From NCBI GenBank assembly GCA_039938515.1, contig JBDUUL010000024.1:186001-250000 (forward strand): a stretch of DNA of 64,000 nt, given 5' to 3'. How positions within the stretch are numbered: position 1 is the stretch's first letter; the number at the start of each line of letters is the position of its first letter. This document shows positions 1 to 8,752 of this stretch, piece by piece. This stretch comes from Nitrososphaera sp. GTDB lineage: Archaea; Thermoproteota; Nitrososphaeria; Nitrososphaerales; Nitrososphaeraceae. Below the pieces are notes generated by a model, which was not told the origin of the DNA, made no database searches, and was given only the letters and a program-made list of their open reading frames with translations. The position numbers and the translations under genes are program-made.

Positions 1-375
1 GAGGTTTTCGCGCTGGCGCTCAAGCGACGATACTGCACCGTCGATGTCGATTGAGTGGGCCTTGTCCAGAACCTCTTCTATGTTGCTAAACCTTACTCGG
101 CTAGAAACCGGGACGGCAGGAAGCACGCTTGTCATGCCTCTGATTCGCAGCAGCTGGTCCGAGACCTGCCTGTGAAGCTCGCTTCCCTTGTCCGTCCGCA
201 AGACCGCGCCTGCATCCTTTGACAGGGGCTCAAGCTGGGCGATGTGCATGTCGTGGAGTATCGAAATTACTACCTGCCGGTATTTTTTCAGGCCCACTAT
301 GGCTATCCTGACCATGGGCACAGGCTTGAGCGGCGATGACCGAACCAACTTTTCTCTCTTGACAGTCTCGGCCAT
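1..375 (-). CDS. atpI: A/V-type ATPase subunit I (a), N-terminal part, cut by window edge
   Basis: Reading leftward from ATG at 375 the open frame runs off the window start after 125 codons. The visible N-terminus (MAETVKREKLVRSSPLKP, then MVRIAIVGLKKYRQVVISIL) fits the first beta strand and helix of the cytoplasmic domain of subunit I, which links the peripheral stalks to the membrane ring; the proton-channel half lies outside the window. It follows subunit H by 6 bp and is the last gene of the compact first ATPase unit, where H and I normally come first in euryarchaeal operons. A second, full-length and quite different subunit I is at 9939-12101. The family call rests on the N-terminal pattern and operon position. 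Confidence 0.8.
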   Translation of the reverse strand, partial: MAETVKREKLVRSSPLKPVPMVRIAIVGLKKYRQVVISILHDMHIAQLEPLSKDAGAVLRTDKGSELHRQVSDQLLRIRGMTSVLPAVPVSSRVRFSNIEEVLDKAHSIDIDGAVSSLERQRENL

Positions 376-381
376 GCGCGC

Positions 382-714
382 TTACAGCCCCGAAAGCAGG
401 ATTTCGATAATCTTGTCAGTCGACGACTTTGTGTCAAGGTGGCTGGAAATCGACTTCGCTTTTTCGTTTGCGTCGCGAATGATTTCGCCGGCCTTCTCCT
501 CAGCCTTTTTTTTGGCTGCTTCAACCGCGACAAGCACCATTTGCTCGCCGGCGGCATTTGCGGCTTCTATTGACCGGGCCAGATCTTCGTCCAGTTTTTT
601 CATCTCGTTCTCGACAGTGTGGCGATGTGCTGCAACCTCTGCATCGGCCTTTTCTTCAAGCTCCTTGATGCGCTTTAGCGACTGTATGTAGCCGTCCTGC
701 TGACCTGCAGACAT
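382..714 (-). CDS. atpH: A/V-type ATPase peripheral stalk subunit H (G-like)
   Basis: 110 residues, almost entirely charged helix with heptad character (KRIKELEEKADAEVAAHRH ... AAKKKAEEKAGEIIRDANEKA), the expected size and composition of archaeal subunit H, which pairs with subunit E to form the peripheral stalk. It lies between the small membrane protein and subunit I, directly before I as in other archaea. No corresponding full-length H is seen in the second ATPase set, so it could in principle serve both. Assignment is from composition, length and position rather than a catalytic motif. Confidence 0.8.
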   Translation of the reverse strand: MSAGQQDGYIQSLKRIKELEEKADAEVAAHRHTVENEMKKLDEDLARSIEAANAAGEQMVLVAVEAAKKKAEEKAGEIIRDANEKAKSISSHLDTKSSTDKIIEILLSGL

Positions 715-719
715 TCGGT

Positions 720-866
720 CTAGCTACCCACTCCGAAAAAATGCTTGCCAAAGTACAGCATAGCTATCGCCGTGGCGATAATGTTTCCCATCCTGAAATA
801 TCGAGTGATCAAGTAGAATTTTTTCTGCTGCGGGTTTGCAAACCTTCGGCCGCCTTCAGCTGGCAC
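720..866 (-). CDS. Small membrane protein in the ATPase operon (possible G-like subunit)
   Basis: A 48-residue frame starting at GTG 866, with a strong GAGGAGG about 9 nt upstream inside the end of subunit D; the start overlaps the D stop by 11 nt. An ATG at 893 in the same frame would add nine residues. The protein has a basic N-terminal half (GGRRFANPQQKKFYLITRYFR) and one C-terminal hydrophobic segment (MGNIIATAIAMLYFGKHFF). Methanosarcina operons carry a short extra gene, ahaG, in exactly this place after D; homology is not proven here. The overlap and ribosome site suggest translational coupling to D. Confidence 0.6.
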   Translation of the reverse strand: MPAEGGRRFANPQQKKFYLITRYFRMGNIIATAIAMLYFGKHFFGVGS

Positions 867-1545
867 TGAGAGTTTCCTCCTCAATGTCACCATGCGCCGC
901 CTCTTCCAGCTCCAATTCTTCCCGTTCGCCCATCTTTCTCTTGACCGTCTTGAGCATGATGAAAGTGTCGCGTTCCATCTCGTCAAGACGGAAGGTGATG
1001 AACTTGACTGCGGCCTGGAGCCTTGGGATAAACACGTTTTCAATGGCGTTTGACTTTCTCTTTGTCTTTTCAATTTCGTGGAGCAGCTTTCTCAGGGCGG
1101 TCTCTTTCTCGGCTACGTCAAGCACTATCCTGTGAATTTGCTGATACGCCTTGATGGCTTCGTTTATTGATGCAGGGAGCTCGAGCAGGTATTCTGAATA
1201 GACCTCCTCCATCTTGCCGCCGGCCAGTTTGGGGATCCGCACGCCCATGACGCTCTTGGAAGTGACTTGAAGCGCGCTCATTTGGGGTATCTTCATTGAC
1301 TCATTTTCAAGCCGCATAGAGCCTGCAAGTATCTCGGCCATCCTGATGCTTTCATACCCCTTTACAAGTTCCGCCTGCAAGCTGCTGCGAAGCGCGGCGG
1401 CTGTTTTGCTGGTGTTGAAGAACTCCAGAATCAGCGCCTGGCGCTTGAGCTTTAGGAGTTTCAATCCTTTCTTTGCTATTGCTATCCTGCGTTTTGTGCG
1501 GATGTATTCCAGCCGCGTCGGCCTGATGTTTGCGCTTGCCGGCAT
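856..1545 (-). CDS. atpD: A/V-type ATPase subunit D (central stalk)
   Basis: 229 residues with the conserved N-terminal pattern of subunit D (IRPTRLEYIRTKRRIAIAKKGLKLLKLKR) and a long C-terminal coiled coil (LHEIEKTKRKSNAIENVFIP). D is the rotating shaft inside the A3B3 head. The acidic tail EEAAHGDIEEETLSAS is longer than a minimal D. It starts 3 bp after the stop of subunit B, within the same tightly packed unit. The second set has its own D at 12824-13534, clearly divergent, so these are not recent duplicates. Confidence 0.93.
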   Translation of the reverse strand: MPASANIRPTRLEYIRTKRRIAIAKKGLKLLKLKRQALILEFFNTSKTAAALRSSLQAELVKGYESIRMAEILAGSMRLENESMKIPQMSALQVTSKSVMGVRIPKLAGGKMEEVYSEYLLELPASINEAIKAYQQIHRIVLDVAEKETALRKLLHEIEKTKRKSNAIENVFIPRLQAAVKFITFRLDEMERDTFIMLKTVKRKMGEREELELEEAAHGDIEEETLSAS

Positions 1546-1548
1546 TGC

Positions 1549-2946
1549 CTATGCCTCCACCTTTGACTGCTCCCGGTTCTTGCCGTATTTTGCAATGAAT
1601 TCAGGCTTGATTCTTTTCATTTCAGATTCCGAAAGTTCGCTTAATAGCTCCCAGCCGATCTCAAGCGTCTGCTCGATTGATCTGTTTTCATCGACGCCCT
1701 GGTTTACGAATTTGCGCTCAAAATTGTTGGCTATTTTCAGGTACTTTCTGTCTGTCTCACTGAGCGCCTCTTCGCCGACTATTGCTGCAAGTGCCCTTGC
1801 GTCCTTTCCCTGGGCGTATGTGGCATAGAGCTGGTCGGCAAGGCTCCTGTGGTCCTCCCTTGTCCTGCCCTTGCCGATGCCCTGGTTCATGAGCCTTGAG
1901 AGGCTCGTAAGCACGTCAACAGGCGGCTGTATCCCGAGCCTGTGCAGGTCGCGGCTCATGACAATCTGGCCCTCGGTGATGTACCCTGTCAGGTCGGGTA
2001 TTGGATGGGTGATATCGTCAGCAGGCATTGCAAGAATAGGGATCTGGGTCACGGAACCTTTTCTCCCCTTTATCTTGCCAGCCCTCTCGTAGATAGAGGC
2101 AAGGTCGGTGTACATGTAACCGGGATAGCCTCGTCTGCCGGGCACTTCTTCGCGCGCTGCAGCGATTTCCCTTAGTGCCTCGCAATAATTTGTCATGTCG
2201 GTTATTATCACGAGCACGTGCATTTCCCGCTCATATGCAAGAAACTCGGCAGTGGTCAGAGCAAGTCTCGGCGTGAGGATGCGCTCCATGGACGGGTCAG
2301 ATGACAGGTTGAGGAACAGCACGCTTCTTCCAAGCGCACCGCTTTCTTCAAACTGCTTGATGAAAAAGTTGGATTCCTCGCTCGTGATCCCGATGGCGGC
2401 AAAGACGACAGAGAAGCTCTCGGAAGAAGCCAGCACCCTTGCCTGCCTTGCTATCTGGGAGGCAAGGAGGTTGTGCGGGAGACCGGCGCCGGAAAATATC
2501 GGGAGTTTCTGCCCGCGGACAAGGGTGTTCATGCCGTCAATGTTTGACATTCCTGTCTGGATAAATTCCGAAGGCTCCTCACGCGAGTAGGGGTTGATGC
2601 CGGAGCCTACCAGGTCGAATTTTTGCTTTGAGACGATCCGGGGCCCGTTGTCTCTTGGCTTGCCGAGGCCGTCAAAAGTCCTTCCAAGCATCTCGTCTGA
2701 AACGGAAAGCGTGGCCGTCTCGCCGAGGAATTTTGTAGTGGTGCCCGTCACGCCTATCCCATAAGTTGGCCCAAAGACCTGGACGATTGCAAGACCCTGG
2801 CGGGTGTCGAGCACCTGCCCCTGCCTCCTGTCGCCGTTTGCAAGCTTGATTTCGACCATCTCGCCGTAAGCAGCGTCGGTGACTCCTTCGACAAACACGA
2901 GCGGACCGGCGACCTTTGAAAGCGTCTTGAAGGCGACCTTGGACAT
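1549..2946 (-). CDS. atpB: A/V-type ATPase subunit B (regulatory)
   Basis: 465 residues, full length for the non-catalytic B subunit that alternates with A in the hexameric head. Visible landmarks are the N-terminal beta barrel, [16 protein letters not shown] in place of a P-loop, the long [20 protein letters not shown] segment and [22 protein letters not shown]. Two bp separate it from the A stop, and D follows after 3 bp. The second set encodes a separate B (13540-14937) with the same motifs but many substitutions. The lack of a GxxxxGKT motif is normal for B. Confidence 0.96.
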   Translation of the reverse strand: MSKVAFKTLSKVAGPLVFVEGVTDAAYGEMVEIKLANGDRRQGQVLDTRQGLAIVQVFGPTYGIGVTGTTTKFLGETATLSVSDEMLGRTFDGLGKPRDNGPRIVSKQKFDLVGSGINPYSREEPSEFIQTGMSNIDGMNTLVRGQKLPIFSGAGLPHNLLASQIARQARVLASSESFSVVFAAIGITSEESNFFIKQFEESGALGRSVLFLNLSSDPSMERILTPRLALTTAEFLAYEREMHVLVIITDMTNYCEALREIAAAREEVPGRRGYPGYMYTDLASIYERAGKIKGRKGSVTQIPILAMPADDITHPIPDLTGYITEGQIVMSRDLHRLGIQPPVDVLTSLSRLMNQGIGKGRTREDHRSLADQLYATYAQGKDARALAAIVGEEALSETDRKYLKIANNFERKFVNQGVDENRSIEQTLEIGWELLSELSESEMKRIKPEFIAKYGKNREQSKVEA

Positions 2947-2948
2947 TT

Positions 2949-4733
2949 CTAGCGAGTCGCCTCCACGAGCAGTGAGCCGAACTGCTGCTTCATGCTGGAC
3001 CGGATCTCCCCGACGAGCTGCTCTACCTTCTCCTCCTTAGTCCACTTGATACTTGAAATTGCTTTGCGCACCTCAAGCGAGCCTACCTTTGAGGAAGAAA
3101 CGCCGCTCTTGATTGCATCGCCTTCCATCCTGCCAAATTCAAGTATGGCAGAAAGCATGAGGTACTGCTTCTTGATCGAAGCATATGTATCTACTTCGTC
3201 GTATGCGCTCTGCTGCAAATAGTCCTCCCTGAGGGAGCGAGCTGTGTCAAGGACGCCTTTTTCCGGTTCCGGCAGCGCATCGTATCCTATCAGCTGCACG
3301 ATCTCCTGAAGCTCCGATTCCCTCTGCAATATTTCCAATGCCTCCTTGCGAAGGGCCGACCAGTCTGCAGATACGTTGGTCCTGTACCATTCATTCATGT
3401 CGTCTGCGTACAGCGAGTAGCTCGTAAGCCAGTTGATGGACGGAAAGTGCCTGCGAGATGCGAGACTCGCATCAAGCGCCCAGAATACCCTTGTCACCCT
3501 GAGCGTGTTTTGCGAGACCGGCTCTGAAAAGTCGCCGCCGGGCGGCGAAACTGCTCCGACAAGCGTCAGCGAGCCAACGCGTTCTTCGGGCGACACAACA
3601 ATAGCCTTGCCTCCTCGCTCGTAAAACTCTGCTAGCCTCCTTCCCAGGTACGCGGGATAGCCCTCCTCTCCAGGCATTTCTTCAAGCCTGCCGGAAATTT
3701 CCCTCAGCGCCTCGGCCCAGCGCGATGTGCTGTCTGCCATGAGGGCCACGTCATAGCCCATGTCGCGGTAGTATTCGCCCATCGTGATGCCGGTGTAAAT
3801 GCTCGCCTCGCGGGCTGCGACAGGCATGTTTGAAGTATTTGCAACAAGAATAGTCCGCTCCATCAGGGGCCTCTTTGACTTTGGGTCCTCAAGCTCCGGA
3901 AAGGTAGTAAGGATTTCGGTCATTTCGTTGCCCCGCTCGCCGCAGCCGACATAGACAATCACGTTGCTGTCAGCCCATTTGGCAAGCTGCTGCTGGGTCA
4001 CGGTCTTGCCGCTTCCAAAGGGCCCGGGGATGGCGGCAGTCCCCCCCTTTGCCAGCGGAAAGAACGTGTCAAGCACGCGCTGGCCGGTAAGCAGAGGAGA
4101 CTCTGGCGGCAGCTTTTTCATAACGGGCCGCGGCATCCTTACCATCCACCAGTGCGATAGCGATATGTCCACCTGCGGCGACGGAATTCCGGACTGTGTC
4201 TTCACAGAGGCGACGTTTTCGTTGACGGTATAGCTCCCCTCTGTGACCTCGGTCAGTTGACCCTCGACACCAAATGGGACCATTATCTTGTGGATAATGA
4301 GGGGCGTCTCTTCGACCTCGCCGATTATTTCTCCGGGGCGAACGCTCTCGCCTCTCTTTTTTGTCGGGACAAACTTCCACTTTTTCTGCTGGTCAAGCGC
4401 GGGGATTATGCTGCCTCTTCCTATAAAGTCGCCACTCTTTTGCCGGAGCACGTCAAGCGGGCGCTGGATTCCGTCGTATATTGACTTCAAGAGGCCCGGT
4501 CCTAGCTGGAGCGACAGCGGCCTTTTTGTGTTGATTACCTTTTCGCCGGGGCGGAGCCCTGTGGTGTCTTCGTAAACCTGTATCGTAGTCTTGTTACCTT
4601 CAAGCCGTATTACCTCGCCCAGGAGTCCCAGCTCTCCTATCCTGACTACGTCGTACATTTGCGTTCCCTCAAGGCCGGTGGCAACTACCACCGGGCCCGA
4701 AATTCTTGAAACCGTTCCAGATGATGCGGACAT
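2949..4733 (-). CDS. atpA: A/V-type ATPase catalytic subunit A
   Basis: 594 residues, full length for archaeal subunit A. The P-loop GPFGSGKT is at about residues 237-244, followed by the Walker B-side segment [12 protein letters not shown] and [20 protein letters not shown] with the catalytic region. The non-homologous insertion typical of A (about residues 110-190) is present, and no intein is seen. A binds and hydrolyses or makes ATP in the head. It starts about 66 bp after F and is followed by B. Compared with the second A at 14939-16732 the P-loop differs (GPFGSGKT against GGFGTGKT), supporting separate origins. Confidence 0.97.
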   Translation of the reverse strand: MSASSGTVSRISGPVVVATGLEGTQMYDVVRIGELGLLGEVIRLEGNKTTIQVYEDTTGLRPGEKVINTKRPLSLQLGPGLLKSIYDGIQRPLDVLRQKSGDFIGRGSIIPALDQQKKWKFVPTKKRGESVRPGEIIGEVEETPLIIHKIMVPFGVEGQLTEVTEGSYTVNENVASVKTQSGIPSPQVDISLSHWWMVRMPRPVMKKLPPESPLLTGQRVLDTFFPLAKGGTAAIPGPFGSGKTVTQQQLAKWADSNVIVYVGCGERGNEMTEILTTFPELEDPKSKRPLMERTILVANTSNMPVAAREASIYTGITMGEYYRDMGYDVALMADSTSRWAEALREISGRLEEMPGEEGYPAYLGRRLAEFYERGGKAIVVSPEERVGSLTLVGAVSPPGGDFSEPVSQNTLRVTRVFWALDASLASRRHFPSINWLTSYSLYADDMNEWYRTNVSADWSALRKEALEILQRESELQEIVQLIGYDALPEPEKGVLDTARSLREDYLQQSAYDEVDTYASIKKQYLMLSAILEFGRMEGDAIKSGVSSSKVGSLEVRKAISSIKWTKEEKVEQLVGEIRSSMKQQFGSLLVEATR

Positions 4734-4799
4734 ACTATGACGGCATCTCCCAAACCATGGAGTTTTTGATAAAGCTGATGGGTATCAATTCCAAATCAC

Positions 4800-5144
4800 C
4801 TAGCTCATCTTGATGTTTATCCCGAGGACCCGCTTTGCCAGAGAGGCGATTGACTCTTCCTCGACGTTTCCCTTTAGAGACGGCATGAACAGCACGAGAG
4901 GCTCAAGGGACGAATCGACCTTGGCCTTAAGAACGGAAGGCAGCGCCTCGCGGACCGAGTGGCTGGCAATTATCAGGGCGTACTTGTGGGAGGCAAGCAG
5001 CGACTCCATTGTCTTGTAGGCCTGCTCCTTTGAAGAAACGATAAAGGTCTCGTCGATTCCGAGAAGCCTGTAGCCTATCACGAGTTCGCGCTCGCCTATA
5101 ACGGCGATCTTGCCGGGCTGGTCGGTCTTTGCTGTTGAAGACAT
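4800..5144 (-). CDS. atpF: A/V-type ATPase subunit F
   Basis: 114 residues beginning MSSTAKTDQPGKIAVIGERE, then LVIGYRLLGIDETFIVSS, the Rossmann-like start of subunit F, and a C-terminal stretch ending KRVLGINIKMS. F sits on the central stalk with D and affects ATP hydrolysis. The ATG overlaps the end of subunit C. It is the only F in the window; the second ATPase set has none nearby, so that complex must use an F encoded elsewhere or share this one. Confidence 0.88.
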   Translation of the reverse strand: MSSTAKTDQPGKIAVIGERELVIGYRLLGIDETFIVSSKEQAYKTMESLLASHKYALIIASHSVREALPSVLKAKVDSSLEPLVLFMPSLKGNVEEESIASLAKRVLGINIKMS

Positions 5145-6244
5145 CAGGACGCCGGCCCTCCCTGCCTGTCTGCTTTTTCAAAAAGAAGCATAGAAGAAAT
5201 CCTCTCCGGGGGCAGCTCGTACCGCTTGCCATAAGCAATTCTCTTTATGTTATCCCATTCGTGCTCCGAGGTAATGATAAAGTAAAAGATGGAGCCAATC
5301 GACAATGCCACGTTTTTCAGGCGCTTTACGTAATGCAGTGTAATCATTTTGTCAAACGCAAGTTCAAGGTCAATCAGGCTGCGAGTTTTTGAAAAACCGG
5401 TCATCACGCTGCCCAGCGGAATTCTCGCCTCGATCCGCGACGCGGACTCGGAAATGTTTTTTGAGTTGAAAATCTCTAGCAGTTCGGCACTGGTTATATT
5501 GCCTCCTTCGACAAGATGCTTGCCTACAAGTTCCTTGTCCATATTGGATTCTTGGGCCTTTAGCACCGTCATGACATTCTGCTTGTCAATTTCCGTTCTG
5601 GCCATCTCCCTCACCACTCCCTCGTCGCCCTGGAAAAACCTGAGCGATTCTAGCAAGTTCCTGTAGTAGTACGAGCGGAGCGCTGCCGTCATTGGAGCGA
5701 GGTCTTTTGTCTTTTGATACTCGTCAAGGTATTGGAGCATTACAGTGCCGTAGCTGTACTTTACAAGATGGTTTACCACGGCTTCCACGGTCGTCTGGCC
5801 AAGGATCAGCTTCATCTCATCGTGCGAGATATTGCCTGCAGTAATGCCCGCGGGAAAGTTTCTGCTCGAGACAAGAAAGGGTTCTGTCTCCGTCACTGTC
5901 CTGCCCAGGCTCTTTGACGACAGGATAAGCTCAATGTTGCGAATGTCCCACTTTAGCAAGTAGGCCTTTACGGCGGCCTTTCCGTTAAACGGCGTCGCCT
6001 CCAGGGCTATCCTGTTCGTGTCGACAAGGTGTCTGTTAAGCGCGACTTCCAGCAACTCTGGCGGCTGGTAGACAGCAGACGCCCGCTCGATTTCAGGTCC
6101 ATACCATGTCTGCTCAAGCGCCTTTGTCATTTCATTGATATCCTTTGCCTTGAGAAGATTTTGCATGATGAAATCCTCTGACAAAAAGCTGACGGATAGG
6201 GCCTGAAGGCGGCCAAAGGAAGACGCGTACTGCGATGCGGGCAA
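5144..6244 (-). CDS. atpC: A/V-type ATPase subunit C (d)
   Basis: 366 residues, all-helical, matching the funnel-shaped C/d subunit that couples the central stalk to the proteolipid ring. Typical segments are KAYLLKWDIRNIELILSSKS, ALRSYYYRNLLESLRFFQGD and the C-terminal YFIITSEHEWDNIKRIAYG found in V-type subunit d proteins. A TTG at 6244 is the longest start; an ATG at about 6167 (MQNLLKAKDI) is an alternative. It follows E by 2 bp and overlaps F. A second C with weak similarity is at 8753-9817. Confidence 0.9.
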   Translation of the reverse strand: MPASQYASSFGRLQALSVSFLSEDFIMQNLLKAKDINEMTKALEQTWYGPEIERASAVYQPPELLEVALNRHLVDTNRIALEATPFNGKAAVKAYLLKWDIRNIELILSSKSLGRTVTETEPFLVSSRNFPAGITAGNISHDEMKLILGQTTVEAVVNHLVKYSYGTVMLQYLDEYQKTKDLAPMTAALRSYYYRNLLESLRFFQGDEGVVREMARTEIDKQNVMTVLKAQESNMDKELVGKHLVEGGNITSAELLEIFNSKNISESASRIEARIPLGSVMTGFSKTRSLIDLELAFDKMITLHYVKRLKNVALSIGSIFYFIITSEHEWDNIKRIAYGKRYELPPERISSMLLFEKADRQGGPAS

Positions 6245-6246
6245 GC

Positions 6247-6813
6247 TTACGTTATCATCCTCTCCAAGAGTAGGCTCTTTATCTCGTCCTCGTGTGTTCG
6301 CAAGAGCTCCTCAAACGTCATGTCGATTTCTCTTGCGCCTTTCTTGTCCTCTACGATAACGCCGCCGATGGTCTTTATCGCGGAGCCTAGTGAAACTCCG
6401 CGCTGATCTTTTGCAAATACGGCCTTGTCTGCTTCTCTGCAGTGGACGACGACTTCGCCCCCGAGTTTTGTCTTGGCGTACTCTACCATCCTAGAGAGGA
6501 CACTCTTGTAGTCGGGTTTTTGGGTATAGGCAGCCAGGCTTTGCCGGATCGAACCAAGCGATGTTTCAAGGTTTGAGTTTATTGCATCAAAAAGCACCTT
6601 TTTTGCTTCAAGCCGCGACTCCTCCACTATCCTTGCGGACTCTTTTTCCGACCTGACCTTGGCGTCAGTTGCATACTGTGCCTGAAGCCGGGAGACGGTT
6701 GAGTCGCGCCGGGCTTCATTACTGGCCTTCTTTTCGGCTAGCGAGGCGTCAAGGTTTTTTATCTCTTGGCGCGTTCTTTCCTGTATTTCTTGGACGAATG
6801 AGTCGAGACTCAT
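6247..6813 (-). CDS. atpE: A/V-type ATPase subunit E (peripheral stalk)
   Basis: 188 residues. The N-terminal 100 residues are a long charged helix (QERTRQEIKNLDASLAEKKA), the C-terminal part a mixed domain with VVVHCREADKAVF and IGGVIVEDKKGAREIDMTFE, as in subunit E, where a sequence of the type GGvvv.....g.i.vdnt is diagnostic. It partners with H in the stalk that holds the head still. It lies about 40 bp after K and 2 bp before C. The second set has another E (16738-17352). Confidence 0.93.
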   Translation of the reverse strand: MSLDSFVQEIQERTRQEIKNLDASLAEKKASNEARRDSTVSRLQAQYATDAKVRSEKESARIVEESRLEAKKVLFDAINSNLETSLGSIRQSLAAYTQKPDYKSVLSRMVEYAKTKLGGEVVVHCREADKAVFAKDQRGVSLGSAIKTIGGVIVEDKKGAREIDMTFEELLRTHEDEIKSLLLERMIT

Positions 6814-6853
6814 TATCTATGACATCACTCTTCCAAGTTCACTTCCTTGGACT

Positions 6854-7198
6854 CTACAGGATGCCAAGTAGCAGGATTATTCCCAGCACAAAGCCAATGA
6901 TCCAGAGGGTTTCAGGAATTACAAAGAAGAACAAAACCTGGCCGAACTTTTCCGGTTTTTCAGCGATTATGCCCATACCGGCAGCTCCAATACCCTGCTG
7001 AGCGTTGCCGGTTCCGATTAGACCGCCAGCTATTGCAATCGCAGCGGCTATGGCAAGCAAAGGCTTGGTCAGGGCCGAGCTAGATGAGCTAGTTGGCGTC
7101 TGTGCAAATGCATGCGAGAATGTCAGAGAAAATACGGCGACGCCCAGGGCGAAAACAAGTGCTGTAGCTGACAATTTGGTTCGCAACTGTCTCTGCAT
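6854..7198 (-). CDS. atpK: A/V-type ATPase proteolipid subunit K (c ring)
   Basis: 114 residues: a cleavable-looking N-terminal signal (about residues 1-32, ending SHAFAQ), a Ser-rich linker, then two membrane helices. The second helix carries Glu96 (VIPETLWIIG), the expected ion-binding carboxylate. The first helix has GNAQQGIGAAGMG, and the loop AEKPEKFGQ is typical of V-type rings. It is the first gene of the unit; upstream on the minus strand lie TATA-like stretches (ctataagg near 7245 and ttattaat near 7232). A second K with a different signal and ring helices is at 12276-12617. Confidence 0.93.
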   Translation of the reverse strand: MQRQLRTKLSATALVFALGVAVFSLTFSHAFAQTPTSSSSSALTKPLLAIAAAIAIAGGLIGTGNAQQGIGAAGMGIIAEKPEKFGQVLFFFVIPETLWIIGFVLGIILLLGIL

Positions 7199-7419
7199 GA
7201 TCAGATAGGGTCACAATATGATGGCATATTAATAAGAATTACCTTATAGAATGTTTCCTAAAATTGCAGTTTGTTGCGAATTCTCAATGCAGCGTAAGAA
7301 TTGATTGCGACACAGTTCCATTCTTGCAATTTTATTAATTCATGATTTTTGCAGCAATCTCAAGAAATCGTTCGCATTGAGAAAAGAGATCGCAGCTCAC
7401 TTGGACGTCATGCTAGCGC

Positions 7420-8103
7420 TCAACTCTGCACGCCCTCAGACAAGTGCTCGTCCAGGGAGAGGTGCCTGTCAAGCCCGGCGGGCGGCAGGTGTTTGTCCGC
7501 CCGGATATACTCTTCTGAAACCCCGACCTTGTTTCCGGTCTTTCTGACAAATCCTTCGCGCTCTAGAATGTCAAGCGCTGCCTTGATGGGCTGCCTGTTC
7601 TCCACTATCTTTGCAGGAAGAACGCTGTTAAGTTCCGCCTTGTGAAACGGCTTTTCTCTAGGCAGTTTATCCAGAACCTGAAAGAGCGTAGAAGAGCGAT
7701 CTTCGAGACTGCCAAGAGCAATCCTCCCCGGCCGGCCTGAACCCCTTGTCACCAGCGCAAGATATCTGGAGTTTGACTTGTTGAAGTAATAGTGGTATTT
7801 CCCCTTCAGGCCCTTGATCATTTTCGATGCCTCCCTGGACTCGAGCAGCTCGTAGCCCTCGGGAACATAATTTTGCAGCACAGCCGCATCGTCGATGGCC
7901 TCGCTTTTCAGGCCAGAAGAAATCACTATTTCGACGACGCCGTCAACAACTGAGAGTTTCAAGTTTTTCGGCATGTCGTCAAAACTGGTTATTGGTGTGC
8001 GGTTGCCCTCCTGGTAAATCCTGTATTGCCTGACGTTAGAAATCTCGACGTCACCGTTCTGGATGGCCATCCTGTGCTGCCCGACGCCAACGACAATAGA
8101 CAC
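7420..8103 (-). CDS. Conserved hypothetical, winged-helix-like C-terminus, between the two ATPase sets
   Basis: A frame of 227 residues from GTG 8103, which is about 29 nt from a TATA-like ctattaatg (8128-8136, read on the minus strand); ATG 8070 would give 216 residues. I do not recognise the family. The N-terminal two thirds look like beta strands (GDVEISNVRQYRIYQ, LKLSVVDGVVEIVIS); residues about 150-215 read as a winged helix (KPFHKAELNSVLPAKIVEN, IKAALDILEREGFVRKTGN). It is transcribed away from the gene at 8189 and follows neither ATPase unit closely. A DNA-binding role is inferred, not shown. Confidence 0.6.
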   Translation of the reverse strand: MSIVVGVGQHRMAIQNGDVEISNVRQYRIYQEGNRTPITSFDDMPKNLKLSVVDGVVEIVISSGLKSEAIDDAAVLQNYVPEGYELLESREASKMIKGLKGKYHYYFNKSNSRYLALVTRGSGRPGRIALGSLEDRSSTLFQVLDKLPREKPFHKAELNSVLPAKIVENRQPIKAALDILEREGFVRKTGNKVGVSEEYIRADKHLPPAGLDRHLSLDEHLSEGVQS

Positions 8104-8152
8104 TAAGAAAAATAGCAACCCAGTATGCTATTAATGCTTCGCTTTAGCGTGC

Positions 8153-8170
8153 GTAAGCTTTATAGCTTAC
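8153..8170 (+). promoter_or_regulatory. TATA box inside a perfect 6-bp inverted repeat
   Basis: GTAAGC (8153-8158) and GCTTAC (8165-8170) flank TTTATA (8159-8164). The TATA element ends about 25 nt before the ATG at 8189, the spacing of an archaeal leaderless promoter. A bound protein on the palindrome would block TBP, so this looks like an operator for autoregulation by one of the two flanking proteins. The inverted repeat is seen; its regulatory use is inferred. Confidence 0.5.
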
Positions 8171-8188
8171 CTTAAGCTACGCAGAGCT

Positions 8189-8668
8189 ATGATAAGCGTT
8201 CGGGTAAAAACCCAGACTCTCGAAGTTGCCATCTCTTCGCCTAATGACACGCTCGCGGACATCATCAAGGCAGCTGTAACCGTGGCCGAGTCGCATCCAA
8301 TTCAAAACAGCCTGCAGACTCCCATATTCCTCAAGTCTGTCGAGCAACCAAAAGAACAGCAGAAACAGCTGATGGTGTTCGAACCAGAAAACTCTGCCCC
8401 TGAGAAGGCTGAAATGTCCGAGCCAAAGCGCAAGAAACTGGCAAGTGGAAAAGGCGAGCGAGCCATTGCTTACAACAAGACAAAGGAACTGATAGACAAG
8501 GACTTTTTCAGCACAGGGAGACAGATAGGCGAGATCCAGCAGTCCCTCTCGCAGAAGGGTTACGGAGTCAGCAGCAGAAAGCTCGCCGATGCGTTACTCA
8601 TGCTTGTCAGAGATGAGGTGCTGGTCAGAGAGGGAGAACGGGGGAGCTACACCTACAGGAAACCATGA
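8189..8668 (+). CDS. Hypothetical protein with winged-helix-like C-terminal domain
   Basis: 159 residues, ATG start with a TATA box at 8159-8164. The N-terminal 55 residues form a small mixed domain (MISVRVKTQTLEVAISS ... IIKAAVTVAE); a polar linker rich in K, Q and E follows (EQPKEQQKQL); residues about 95-157 read as a helix-turn-helix of the winged type (AYNKTKELIDKDFFSTGRQ, SSRKLADALLMLVRDEVLV, REGERGSYTYRKP). Family not recognised. It is divergent from 7420-8103 and runs towards the subunit C gene, which starts 84 bp after its stop, so it may be co-transcribed with that ATPase gene. Confidence 0.65.
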   Translation: MISVRVKTQTLEVAISSPNDTLADIIKAAVTVAESHPIQNSLQTPIFLKSVEQPKEQQKQLMVFEPENSAPEKAEMSEPKRKKLASGKGERAIAYNKTKELIDKDFFSTGRQIGEIQQSLSQKGYGVSSRKLADALLMLVRDEVLVREGERGSYTYRKP

Positions 8669-8752
8669 GCGCCCTTTGCAGTCCTAAATATTAAAATTGA
8701 CGATGACTCGTCGCTACAAAGAGCGGTAGCAAATGGACTACGGTGTGTTTTA

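Noticed and set aside
7305-7645. Plus-strand frames over 7305-7645
   Set aside because: Antisense to the hypothetical gene at 7420 and without protein-like composition.
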